Origin: an uncultured Clostridia bacterium
GTDB taxonomy: Bacteria > Bacillota > Clostridia > CAKSNL01 > HGM11501
Assembly: GCA_934476235.1 (NCBI GenBank)
Contig: CAKSNL010000010.1
Coordinates: forward strand, 1-49,424
DNA: 49,424 bases
Reading direction: 5' to 3'
A model generated the notes under the pieces. That model was not told the origin of the DNA and made no database searches. It saw only the letters and a list, made by a program, of their open reading frames with translations. Shown here one piece after another: positions 31,952 through 39,306 of this stretch; the first letter of the stretch is position 1, and every line of letters begins with the position of its first letter. The translations under genes were made by a program, and so were the position numbers.

Positions 31952-32953
31952 ATGAAAAAGTTTAAAAAATTATTGGCAATGGCAGCAGCATTAACACTTG
32001 TTGCGTCGGCGTTCTCGGGATGCGGCAAGAAGGAAGAGGAAAATAAGGATAACGAAACGGTAACGGTCGGCGTCGTTCAGTATGTAAGCCACCCGTCGCT
32101 CGATAACTGCTACAAAGGCGTTGAAGAGGCGCTTAAGGCAAAGTACGGCGATAAGGTTGTAATCGACCGTCAGATAGGGTCCGACTCGTCGCCCGACTCC
32201 GACTGCGCAACATATGCGTCGGGCTTCGCGGCAAAGGATTACGACATGATAATTGCAATCGCAACTCCGGCGGCAACAAGCGCGTTCGCCGCGGCAGAGG
32301 ATAAGGACATTCCGGTTGTGTTCTGCGCGGTATCAGACCCCATCGGCGCGGGAATCGCGAAGAGCATGGACGCTCCCGGCTACAACTGCTCCGGCACGTC
32401 GGACGTACTCGATATGGCGGCTCAGGTAAACCTCATAAAGGCAATGCAGCCGGACGTTAAGAAGATCGGTGTGCTCTACACCACAAGCGAATCGAACTCC
32501 ATTTCCCAGCTCAAGCTTTTGACCGACGCGGCGGAAAAAGAGGGTATCGAGATAGTTTCCAAGGGCATCCAGAATGACGCGGACATTCCCACGGCGGCAG
32601 CGGCTCTCGCGGGCGAGGTTGACTGCATCAATAACTTCACCGACAACAAGGTTGTAAATAACCTCTCCGTTCTTCTCGGTGCGGCGAATGACGCGGGAAT
32701 CCCGGTATACGGCTCTGAGGTTGAGCAGGTTAAAAACGGCTGCCTGGCTTCCGTATCCATCGACTATGTGGCACTCGGAAGGGTAACCGGCGAGATGGCG
32801 GTTGACGCACTCTCCGGCGCGTCCCTTGCCGACATGGCGGTAAAGACAATATCGGACGCAACGCCCGTTGTCAACACCGAGGTTTTAGAAGCTTTCGGAA
32901 TGACTCTTCCGGAGGGCTACGAGAACGCGGAAAAGGTAACGACCAATAAATAA
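31952..32953 (+). CDS. trpX: TrpX-like ABC transporter substrate-binding lipoprotein
   Basis: 333 residues. A lipoprotein signal (K-K-F-K-K, hydrophobic core, lipobox S-G-C with Cys24) anchors it outside the membrane. The mature part is a type-1 periplasmic-binding fold of the ABC_sub_bind family: V-G-V-V-Q-Y-V-S-H-P-S-L-D, A-I-A-T-P-A-A-T-S-A, K-K-I-G-V-L-Y-T-T-S-E-S-N-S. It is the first gene after the Trp T-box and is followed by permease and ATPase, the TrpXYZ arrangement of Firmicutes tryptophan uptake. The symbol depends on the leader specifier; the family also has other substrates. Confidence 0.82.
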   Translation: MKKFKKLLAMAAALTLVASAFSGCGKKEEENKDNETVTVGVVQYVSHPSLDNCYKGVEEALKAKYGDKVVIDRQIGSDSSPDSDCATYASGFAAKDYDMIIAIATPAATSAFAAAEDKDIPVVFCAVSDPIGAGIAKSMDAPGYNCSGTSDVLDMAAQVNLIKAMQPDVKKIGVLYTTSESNSISQLKLLTDAAEKEGIEIVSKGIQNDADIPTAAAALAGEVDCINNFTDNKVVNNLSVLLGAANDAGIPVYGSEVEQVKNGCLASVSIDYVALGRVTGEMAVDALSGASLADMAVKTISDATPVVNTEVLEAFGMTLPEGYENAEKVTTNK

Positions 32954-32960
32954 TTAAGCG

Positions 32961-32984
32961 TGACGGGCGGTTCGCCGCCCGTCA
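32961..32984 (+). other. Intercistronic hairpin trpX-trpY
   Basis: A perfect 10-bp stem (TGACGGGCGG and its complement) with a TTCG loop and no T-run. It probably protects or limits the mRNA so that the binding protein is made in excess over the permease. Confidence 0.7.
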
Positions 32985-33007
32985 TTTATTCCGAAGGGAG
33001 AATTAAA

Positions 33008-33940
33008 ATGCCGGTTTTTTTAGGGTCGCTTGACATAATACTTCAGGACGGCTTTATGTATTCGCTCATCGCGATGGGCTACTATATTTCATATTCGATA
33101 CTTGATTTCCCGGACCTTACCGCGGAGGGCACGGTGCTCTCGGGCGGCGTCGTTTTCGGGCTTTTGGTAAAGGCGGGCGTTTCGCCCCACCTTGCGCTGA
33201 TAGCGGCGTTTCTGGTCGGATTCATATTCGGCTCGGTCACCGGAATACTGCACGTTAAGTTAAAGATCCGTCCGCTCCTTTGCGGAATACTTGTTTCAAC
33301 GGCGCTCATCTCGGTAAACCTGATTTCGACGGTTGTCGGCATGGGCGGAAACTTTAAGGGCGACGGCGCGCTTTCGACGATTGACTTGGGGCGCGGGGTG
33401 CCGACGGTTTTAAGGGTGTTTCCCTCAAACCTTTTGCCCAATGACATGCTCGGCTTTAATATAAGGAAGCTTTTGACGTTTTTCGTGATAGCGCTTATCT
33501 TTAAGCTGATATTGGACTTTTACTTAAAGACCAAGAACGGACTTTTGCTCCGCGCGGCGGGCGGCAATCCCCGGTTTGTCACAATGCTCTCGCGGGACGA
33601 GGGAAAGAGCAAGATACTTGGACTTGCAATCGGCAACGGCTATGCCGCGGCGGCGGGCGCGCTTATAGTTCAGAGCCGCGGAAACGTCAACCAGAACATC
33701 GGTATAGGCATGATAGTAATCGGGCTTGCCTCGCTCATCATCGGGCTTTCGGTGTTCTCAAAGGTGCGGTTTTTAAAGCCGACGACCAAGGTCATTTTAG
33801 GCTCGGTCATCTACCAGGGCTGCCTGGGACTTGCAACGTTTCTGGGCGTTCCCTCGGCGTATAATAAAATAATAATGGCGTTTTTATTCACGGTTGCGCT
33901 CATAATAAGCGGCAGAAAGGGCGGTGTGAAACGTGCTTGA
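33008..33940 (+). CDS. trpY: TrpY-like ABC transporter permease
   Basis: About 310 residues from ATG 33008, after AAGGGAG; the open frame upstream of it covers the intercistronic hairpin. Eight or more hydrophobic segments, with L-D-F-P-D-L-T-A-E-G-T near the start and A-A-G-G-N-P-R-F-V-T-M-L in the cytoplasmic loop, place it in the BPD_transp_2 group of permeases that pair with ABC_sub_bind proteins. It overlaps the ATPase gene by 8 bp. Confidence 0.82.
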   Translation: MPVFLGSLDIILQDGFMYSLIAMGYYISYSILDFPDLTAEGTVLSGGVVFGLLVKAGVSPHLALIAAFLVGFIFGSVTGILHVKLKIRPLLCGILVSTALISVNLISTVVGMGGNFKGDGALSTIDLGRGVPTVLRVFPSNLLPNDMLGFNIRKLLTFFVIALIFKLILDFYLKTKNGLLLRAAGGNPRFVTMLSRDEGKSKILGLAIGNGYAAAAGALIVQSRGNVNQNIGIGMIVIGLASLIIGLSVFSKVRFLKPTTKVILGSVIYQGCLGLATFLGVPSAYNKIIMAFLFTVALIISGRKGGVKRA

Positions 33941-34706
33941 GCTAAACGGCATAAGAAAGGATTTCAACGTCGGCACTCCGGACAGGACGACGCTTTTTGA
34001 CAATTTCAACTTCACGGTGAAGGACGGCGAGTTCGTTTCGGTCATCGGGTCGAACGGCTCGGGAAAGACAACTCTTTTAAACCTTATCTGCGGCTCGCTC
34101 CTGCCCGATGAGGGCAGGATAACGTTTGACGGGAAGGATATAACCCACCTCGCCGAATATAAAAGGGCGGCGTTTATCGGAAGGGTGTTCCAGGACCCGT
34201 CAATGGGCACGTGCCCGGACTTAACGATTACCGAAAACATGGCGCTTGCCGACAATAAGGGAAAAAGCTTCGGGCTTTCCATGGCGGTGAATAAAAAAAG
34301 AATAAGCTATTATAAATCGCTTGTCGAGCAGTGCTCCATGGGGCTTGAAAACAGAATGAACGTCAAGGTCGGCGCGCTTTCGGGCGGTCAGCGTCAGGCG
34401 CTCGCGCTCGTCATAGCGAATATGACGGATATTAAGCTTTTGATACTGGACGAACACACCGCGGCGCTTGATCCCAAGACCAGCGAAAACATCATGGAGC
34501 TTACCGATAAAATGGTGAGAGAGAATAAGATCACAACGCTCATGGTAACGCATAATTTAAGGTTTGCCGCGTCGTACGGCTCGCGCCTTGTGATGATGCA
34601 CGAGGGCAAATGCATTATGGACCTTTCGGGCGAGGATAAAAAGAACGCGAAGGTCGAGGATATGCTCGATAAATTCTGCGAGATCAGCATCGAAACGGGC
34701 AATTAA
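33933..34706 (+). CDS. trpZ: TrpZ-like ABC transporter ATPase
   Basis: 257 residues from GTG 33933, inside the end of the permease gene. Walker A G-S-N-G-S-G-K-T-T (39-47), signature L-S-G-G-Q-R-Q, Walker B L-L-I-L-D-E-H, and the switch His in V-T-H are all present. It energises uptake by the TrpX-TrpY pair; coupling and operon position show it belongs to that system. Confidence 0.88.
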   Translation: MLELNGIRKDFNVGTPDRTTLFDNFNFTVKDGEFVSVIGSNGSGKTTLLNLICGSLLPDEGRITFDGKDITHLAEYKRAAFIGRVFQDPSMGTCPDLTITENMALADNKGKSFGLSMAVNKKRISYYKSLVEQCSMGLENRMNVKVGALSGGQRQALALVIANMTDIKLLILDEHTAALDPKTSENIMELTDKMVRENKITTLMVTHNLRFAASYGSRLVMMHEGKCIMDLSGEDKKNAKVEDMLDKFCEISIETGN

Positions 34707-34727
34707 AGTAAATAATCAATGCAAAAA

Positions 34728-34767
34728 CAAAAAAACACTTGACAGACGGGTGTTTTTTTGATATAAT
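34728..34767 (+). promoter_or_regulatory. tRNA-Met promoter nested in the trpXYZ terminator
   Basis: Terminator stem AAAAAAACAC / GTGTTTTTTT (about 34728-34759) has in its loop the -35 TTGACA (34739-34744) of a promoter whose TATAAT lies at 34762-34767, with a 17-bp spacer. This is the same nesting as at 29766-29818. Confidence 0.75.
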
Positions 34768-34786
34768 ATTTTTTGCATTGAGAAAA

Positions 34787-34863
34787 GGACCATTAGCTCA
34801 GTTGGTTAGAGCAACCGGCTCATAACCGGTCGGTCCGGGGTTCGAGTCCCTGATGGTCCACCA
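34787..34863 (+). tRNA. tRNA-Met (CAT)
   Basis: Acceptor GGACCAT / ATGGTCC, anticodon stem CCGG / CCGG with loop containing CAT, T-arm GGTTCGAGTCC, encoded CCA. The acceptor pairs fully at position 1-72, unlike initiator tRNA, so it is an elongator (or possibly tRNA-Ile2). The second prophage starts right after it. Confidence 0.92.
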
Positions 34864-34949
34864 ATTATTCCAGTATCCGAAACCGTGTTTTTCTATGGCT
34901 TGACATTATGTCAGCTTATAGAATTAGATCGGTAATAAGGCTGGCAAAC

Positions 34950-34986
34950 AAAAAAACACCGAGGATTTAGTTCCTCGGTGCTTTTT
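34950..34986. terminator. Bidirectional terminator
   Basis: Stem CACCGAGGA / TCCTCGGTG with T-runs on both strands. It ends the minus-strand HTH gene and could also stop read-through from tRNA-Met. Confidence 0.85.
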
Positions 34987-35194
34987 ATATTTCCGTTCCG
35001 TCCGGAAAAACAAATTTGCAGACAAATTCCGCTCCCAAAGCTTTCGCTATATTTTCAAGATCGGCTGATGAGAATTTTCCGGTCTTGACCCTCTGCCCAA
35101 GTGCCTGAGGGGTCGTTCCGATTCTTCGGGACAATTCAGCTTCACTTATATTCGCGTACACTTCGGCAAGTTTTATTTTCATCGGTATATCCAT
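34985..35194 (-). CDS. Small XRE-type HTH protein
   Basis: 69 residues from ATG 35194, after AAGGGGG; a TTG at 35200 is less likely. It is a lone helix-turn-helix: I-S-E-A-E-L-S-R-R-I-G-T-T-P-Q-A-L-G-Q-R-V-K-T-G-K, followed by a short beta tail. The low-GC composition resembles the siphoviral module, not the left half of the window. It probably regulates its own divergent promoter pair. Confidence 0.78.
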   Translation of the reverse strand: MDIPMKIKLAEVYANISEAELSRRIGTTPQALGQRVKTGKFSSADLENIAKALGAEFVCKFVFPDGTEI

Positions 35195-35226
35195 AAACAA
35201 TCCCCCTTGTAAATCGTTATGTTTAT

Positions 35227-35326
35227 ATTATAAATGTTTTCCTTTTATTTGTCAATAAAAATATTTGAAAAATAAATAAAAAACTTTAAGAAAACCCTTG
35301 ACAAACTAAAGGTTTTCGTGTATAAT
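35227..35326. promoter_or_regulatory. Divergent promoter pair
   Basis: Minus: TTGACA (35250-35255), 17 bp, TATAAT (35227-35232) for the HTH gene. Plus: TTGACA (35298-35303), 17 bp, TATAAT (35321-35326) for the 44-aa gene. Both are perfect consensus with the same spacing. Confidence 0.85.
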
Positions 35327-35361
35327 AATATATGTAAGGTAAAGGAAAGGGGGTGAGAGCA

Positions 35362-35496
35362 ATGGACCAGCAAAAGAAAAAAGCCTTGCAGGATTTACTG
35401 AAAATCTTGAGTGATTATCCCGAAATCGCAGAACGGATAACAATCACTATCAAGCCAAACAGCAAGTCGAACAAGGCTGAGCCAGAAAGCAAATAG
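35362..35496 (+). CDS. 44-residue protein after a consensus promoter
   Basis: ATG 35362 follows a strong AAAGGGGGTGA. The peptide begins M-D-Q-Q-K-K-K-A-L-Q-D-L-L and ends K-A-E-P-E-S-K. It is basic, with one helix and then a strand (E-R-I-T-I-T-I-K-P). Not recognised. Expression signals are excellent, so I take it as real. A G+C-rich hairpin (GAGAGGGGC / GCCCCTCTC, 35507-35532) follows without a T-run. Confidence 0.65.
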   Translation: MDQQKKKALQDLLKILSDYPEIAERITITIKPNSKSNKAEPESK

Positions 35497-35584
35497 CTTC
35501 AAGGCAGAGAGGGGCTGGGAAACGCCCCTCTCGTAAGACCTATTATATCATATAACTTCAAAAATATCAAGAGGGGGAAAGCAT

Positions 35585-35815
35585 ATGAATAATTTACGCA
35601 GAAAAGCACTTTGCGAAATAAAAGAAAAAATTGAATCCTTAAAAACTGAGATAGAAGATTTGCTTGATGATGAACAGGAAGCCCTTGAGTCTATACCTGA
35701 AAATATGCAAAGCGGAGAACGTTATGAGAAAGCCGAAGAGGTGAGTTCCGATTTAGAAGATGCCGTGAATAGCTTAGAGGACGCGGTTGATAGCATAGAG
35801 GCAGCCATTGAATAA
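35585..35815 (+). CDS. Acidic coiled-coil small protein
   Basis: 76 residues after AGAGGGGG. It is almost entirely helical, with heptad-like spacing (I-E-S-L-K-T-E-I-E-D-L-L; L-E-D-A-V-N-S-L-E-D-A-V-D-S-I-E-A-A-I). Similar short acidic proteins are common in clostridial mobile elements, with no known function. It is probably in the same unit as the 44-residue gene. Confidence 0.75.
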   Translation: MNNLRRKALCEIKEKIESLKTEIEDLLDDEQEALESIPENMQSGERYEKAEEVSSDLEDAVNSLEDAVDSIEAAIE

Positions 35816-35836
35816 GCTTGCCCGTGTATATACAAG

Positions 35837-35879
35837 AAAAACACCCCTCGCCTATGTTAAAAGACGAGGGGTGTTTTTG
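35837..35879. terminator. Bidirectional terminator between convergent units
   Basis: Stem AAAAACACCCCTCG / CGAGGGGTGTTTTT serves the coiled-coil gene on the plus strand and the phage late operon on the minus strand. Confidence 0.9.
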
Positions 35880-35887
35880 CAAATGAT

Positions 35888-36511
35888 TTAATTTTTAAAT
35901 TTACCGTGATAGCGGTCTAAGAGCGCGCGGACATACTCCGGCTTGGGGGTTGCGGCGCCCGAGAGGAACGCGCGCCAATTTGCGGCGTTCTCTTTCGTGA
36001 TGATACCGTCGGCGAGGAGGTGCTCCACCGTTTCGTCCCTATCATCGTACGCCGGGCGGGCAAACCCGCGGACGGTTGACCGCTTGCGGAAGCGGAGCAT
36101 TACCGCACCGCCGTTGTCGTCGCTTGTGATTGCGGTGTTGCCCTCTACAGTCGTTATGCTCCCGTCCGAATTCACGCCCGCGACGATGCCGATATGGCTT
36201 GCCGTGCCTGTGCCGGAAAAATCAAAAAGCGCTAAATCGCCGACTTTCGGCTCGGAAAACCACTGCCCTTTTTTGCGGTAATAATCCTCGACCGCCGGGC
36301 AGTACGCCGTCTTTTTCCCGCCGAAAAAGAGATTGTCCGCCCCGACGGAGTGAAACACCCACCAGACGAACGCACAGCACCACGGATAGCTCGTTCCCGA
36401 GACCTCCCGCCCGTAGTACGCCGTGTTGTACTTAACGCGGTTGGAGCTTGCCGGGCTCTCTTTAACGCCAATCTCCGCCCGTGCGGCGGAGACGATTCTC
36501 TCCGCCGTCAT
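35888..36511 (-). CDS. CHAP-type endolysin
   Basis: 207 residues. The N-terminal 150 residues are a CHAP amidase/endopeptidase: Cys in S-Y-P-W-C-C-A-F-V-W-W, His in A-S-H-I-G-I-V and E-G-N as third site. The last 50 residues (E-T-V-E-H-L-L-A-D-G-I-I ... V-R-A-L-L-D-R-Y) form a small helical domain, perhaps wall binding. It degrades peptidoglycan at the end of infection, crossing the membrane through the holin. It is the last gene of the late operon and overlaps the holin gene by 4 bp. Confidence 0.9.
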   Translation of the reverse strand: MTAERIVSAARAEIGVKESPASSNRVKYNTAYYGREVSGTSYPWCCAFVWWVFHSVGADNLFFGGKKTAYCPAVEDYYRKKGQWFSEPKVGDLALFDFSGTGTASHIGIVAGVNSDGSITTVEGNTAITSDDNGGAVMLRFRKRSTVRGFARPAYDDRDETVEHLLADGIITKENAANWRAFLSGAATPKPEYVRALLDRYHGKFKN

Positions 36512-36786
36512 TCTTTGCCACCGGGTTTACTATATGTAAGCGCGCGTTCGGAGTCCGAAACGCCCTTTGTCGTCGGGTCGATAAGCGCGTTATAGAGACT
36601 CACGGCGACCGCCGCGACTATGACGGGGTTATTTACCGCCTCGCAGATGATCTCCCAAAGGCGCGCCCAGCTCGTCACGCTCTGCCACTCGATACCGAGC
36701 GCGGTGAGAACCGGTGCAAAAATCGCAACGACCACGCCCCACCAGAACACGGGGTTCTTGATTCTGACTTTCCAATTGATCTTCAT
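36508..36786 (-). CDS. phi-LC3-type holin
   Basis: 92 residues with the opening I-N-W-K-V-R-I-K-N-P-V-F-W and hydrophobic segments at about 14-30 and 54-68, the phi LC3 holin pattern. It forms membrane holes for the endolysin, which it precedes with a 4-bp overlap. Confidence 0.9.
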   Translation of the reverse strand: MKINWKVRIKNPVFWWGVVVAIFAPVLTALGIEWQSVTSWARLWEIICEAVNNPVIVAAVAVSLYNALIDPTTKGVSDSERALTYSKPGGKE

Positions 36787-36799
36787 AATAACATCCTTT

Positions 36800-37069
36800 C
36801 TACATGTGCGCCTGAAGATTCAGGTGCTTTTCTATTTTTCCGATCGCCTCGGTAACAGGACCGTTGCAGCCCTGCTCCTTGAGCCCCTTTAAGCACGCCA
36901 GAACGCCGTAGGTCAAAAGCGTCTGCTCCTCTTTAAGGCGGCAAATTTCTTTTGTCTGCTTCTTCTGCTCATCTATCCAGTGAATGAGCTTGTATATAGC
37001 CGTCCCGATGCCCCCGGCGGCAGTCAAAACCGCCGCCGCCTTAATTATTACCTCTGATGTAATTGTCAT
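36800..37069 (-). CDS. Small one-segment membrane protein of the lysis cassette
   Basis: 89 residues: one hydrophobic segment (about 8-27), then a helical Lys/Glu-rich part with C-L-K-G-L-K-E-Q-G-C-N-G-P-V. Such genes are regular neighbours of holins in clostridial prophages and may be a second holin, an antiholin or a spanin-like partner. Role inferred from place only. Confidence 0.72.
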   Translation of the reverse strand: MTITSEVIIKAAAVLTAAGGIGTAIYKLIHWIDEQKKQTKEICRLKEEQTLLTYGVLACLKGLKEQGCNGPVTEAIGKIEKHLNLQAHM

Positions 37070-37081
37070 CAGCTCTCCTCC

Positions 37082-38647
37082 TTATTTTCCGGCTACATAT
37101 AAACTGTAGCTTATGTTTTTACTGTCATTGCCTCTGATTCTCAAAAAATATGATTTTATACTCTGAAAGGTTACGTCGGTGAGTGTCGCCCAGATTGTAT
37201 CCTCGGAACCGGATGTCACACTTATAAATGCCATCGGTTTTTGTGTGAACAACCCCGAAGGTAAAACGTCTTCCTTGGTTGGACCGTAATACAGAGGAGA
37301 TGTTCCGCTCCATTCTCCGCTAACAAATGAAAATTCGCCCCAGCAATCTATCCATCCGCTGTTCCATTTCCTATATGACCAGCCATTCGCAGTCCCTTCT
37401 GTCGATACATAATCATCCAGAGTTGACAATATTTCAGCCTTTACTTCCTTTGCGGCGCTTGATATCTGCTGACTTGTGGATGTTTCTGCTTTTTCAATCG
37501 CCTTTACAACGGTCGTGCGAGTCGCCTGATTTATATCTGTTTGAGTCTGAATAATTTTTCCCAATGTGATGGTTGTATTCCCCGGATCTTGAATGTCGGG
37601 CTCAAGCTCTACGAGTTCAAAGCTCTGAACAATATTGTGGGCGCCGCTTTTTAAGGTCACAGACTCTCCGATTCGAAAACTTTCAACTGTATTATCATCA
37701 AGATGTAAATCATACGCTTTAACAGTAAGGCTGTTAGACATCATAATTCCGTTGCTCGTCAATTCGGAGGACGCTTTTGCCATGAGGTTGGAGGCAACCG
37801 TCACATCATCCCATTTAATAACTTTAGTGATGTTTCCGTATAGGGCGCGTCCAGGCATACTGTATATGCGTTTGCCTGCCTTTATCATTCCGTTGCCGAT
37901 GGGACCGTCTGTTTCTTCCTGTATAGTTAAACCGTCTTTTCCCAAAGGGATTATTTCTGTGTAGACTTCGGACGCGTCCACAAGGGAAGTTATATCCAGC
38001 AAATTTTCCCCGAACTCTATTTCTTGAGTATTAGAGCGGTTAAAGTGTGATAAATAGTCTAAATATACACCGTCGTTTTCATATCTCGGCAAAAGATATC
38101 CGCCGAGAGCACTGCCGGGCAGCCGGCTCTTTATTATTTCCCACGTTGAGAGATATTCCGATGAGTCGCGGGCGATATAGTTGTTGTCATCTGTAACCGT
38201 GACGGTGCCGAGCTTGATCTGACGGTCATCGGCAACCTGCGAGTTATGCATAGACAATAACCACTTAAGAAAATATTCTGTAACATTTCCGGATTCGGCA
38301 GCAGATTGGTAGTCTGAATCGTTAATGCAGTCGTCCGGAAAAACAAAAGGTTCGATAACGCTGTCGTTTAATGCGGCGAGCAATCCTTCGGTTTCCACCC
38401 TGCGGCTATTGTAGAAATCTTTTTCATCGCGTATGATTCTGCCGCGGTATATTGTCTCGCCATCCTGACATAATTCCACATTACCGAGCATTTTTTTAAG
38501 GTTTCCGACTGCCGGGTGATCATCGTCAATGGTAAATGACAGGCTGCCGGCTTCTCCCGCCGCGAGATGCGTGTTAACGTCCCGTATAATAGCCCGGTCC
38601 TCTCTCGGGTCATAGAGAACGACGCCATCGTAGGTTATTTGATACAT
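37082..38647 (-). CDS. Siphoviral tail-tip (Tal/Gp18-like) protein
   Basis: 521 residues. The first 350 match the prophage endopeptidase-tail/Gp18 group: Y-D-P-R-E-D-R-A-I-I-R-D, G-S-L-S-F-T-I-D-D-D-H-P, Y-R-G-R-I-I-R-D-E, F-G-E-N-L-L-D-I-T. The C-terminal 130 residues start with a coiled coil and end in a small beta domain that may contact the receptor. It lies directly after Dit (1-bp overlap, TAATG). Confidence 0.85.
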   Translation of the reverse strand: MYQITYDGVVLYDPREDRAIIRDVNTHLAAGEAGSLSFTIDDDHPAVGNLKKMLGNVELCQDGETIYRGRIIRDEKDFYNSRRVETEGLLAALNDSVIEPFVFPDDCINDSDYQSAAESGNVTEYFLKWLLSMHNSQVADDRQIKLGTVTVTDDNNYIARDSSEYLSTWEIIKSRLPGSALGGYLLPRYENDGVYLDYLSHFNRSNTQEIEFGENLLDITSLVDASEVYTEIIPLGKDGLTIQEETDGPIGNGMIKAGKRIYSMPGRALYGNITKVIKWDDVTVASNLMAKASSELTSNGIMMSNSLTVKAYDLHLDDNTVESFRIGESVTLKSGAHNIVQSFELVELEPDIQDPGNTTITLGKIIQTQTDINQATRTTVVKAIEKAETSTSQQISSAAKEVKAEILSTLDDYVSTEGTANGWSYRKWNSGWIDCWGEFSFVSGEWSGTSPLYYGPTKEDVLPSGLFTQKPMAFISVTSGSEDTIWATLTDVTFQSIKSYFLRIRGNDSKNISYSLYVAGK

Positions 38648-39306
38648 TAAAGAGCCCCCTCGCGATATAAGAAGGAAATATTCCCGATGCCGCTGCCGGT
38701 TTTGGCTTCAAGGACATTTGAACCTTCTGTCAGCATAATATCAAGAATTTTATTCTTTCCTTCAGGAAGCCTGTAAACGTTGCCGTTGAACTTAATATCA
38801 GTTGCCGTATTTACTGTTATTTCAGGTGCAACAGGCATTCTGCCGTTCATCAAAAGTATGGTCCTGTATTCAGAATCCAGATTGTACTTTACGATGGTAG
38901 CGTTTTTTTTGAGCTTATACGGGCGGCAGACGGCTTTGACGGTAATCTGCTTAAGCTGGTTGTCGCTTTTGTGATTCCCGACCGTCAGCCGCCCCTCGTA
39001 ATAATAAAGGGAATCCTCGTCAAGAGTTATGAGACATGAAAGCCCGTTAAGCAGCCCGCTTACTTCTTTCTGTTTTGCGTACCAGTTGTCTTTCGGATAC
39101 AATGCAAAAGTCCACGAAATAGTCCGGTCTTTGAATTTAACACCGACTCCAAGGGCTTCCGTCAAGTCTTTAGATCCGTTGCCCCCGGGAATATCGACAT
39201 ATTTTGTCTTGGGCTCAGCCGGCTGAACATCGACTTTTTGCTGTATCAGGTGCAATGTTCTGTCACTATGTATCGTTCCGAATGTAGTCCCTTTTGCCAT
39301 CTTCAC
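38647..39306 (-). CDS. Distal tail protein (Dit-like)
   Basis: About 219 residues; GTG 39306 overlaps the tape-measure stop, and ATG 39300 is the alternative. Typical Dit order: N-terminal strand region with the pattern T-F-G-x-I-H-S, a D-L-T-E-A-L-G-V-G-V-K-F-K-D-R motif, then a galectin-like C-terminal half. It forms the hexameric hub between tail tube and tip. Confidence 0.82.
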   Translation of the reverse strand: MKMAKGTTFGTIHSDRTLHLIQQKVDVQPAEPKTKYVDIPGGNGSKDLTEALGVGVKFKDRTISWTFALYPKDNWYAKQKEVSGLLNGLSCLITLDEDSLYYYEGRLTVGNHKSDNQLKQITVKAVCRPYKLKKNATIVKYNLDSEYRTILLMNGRMPVAPEITVNTATDIKFNGNVYRLPEGKNKILDIMLTEGSNVLEAKTGSGIGNISFLYREGAL

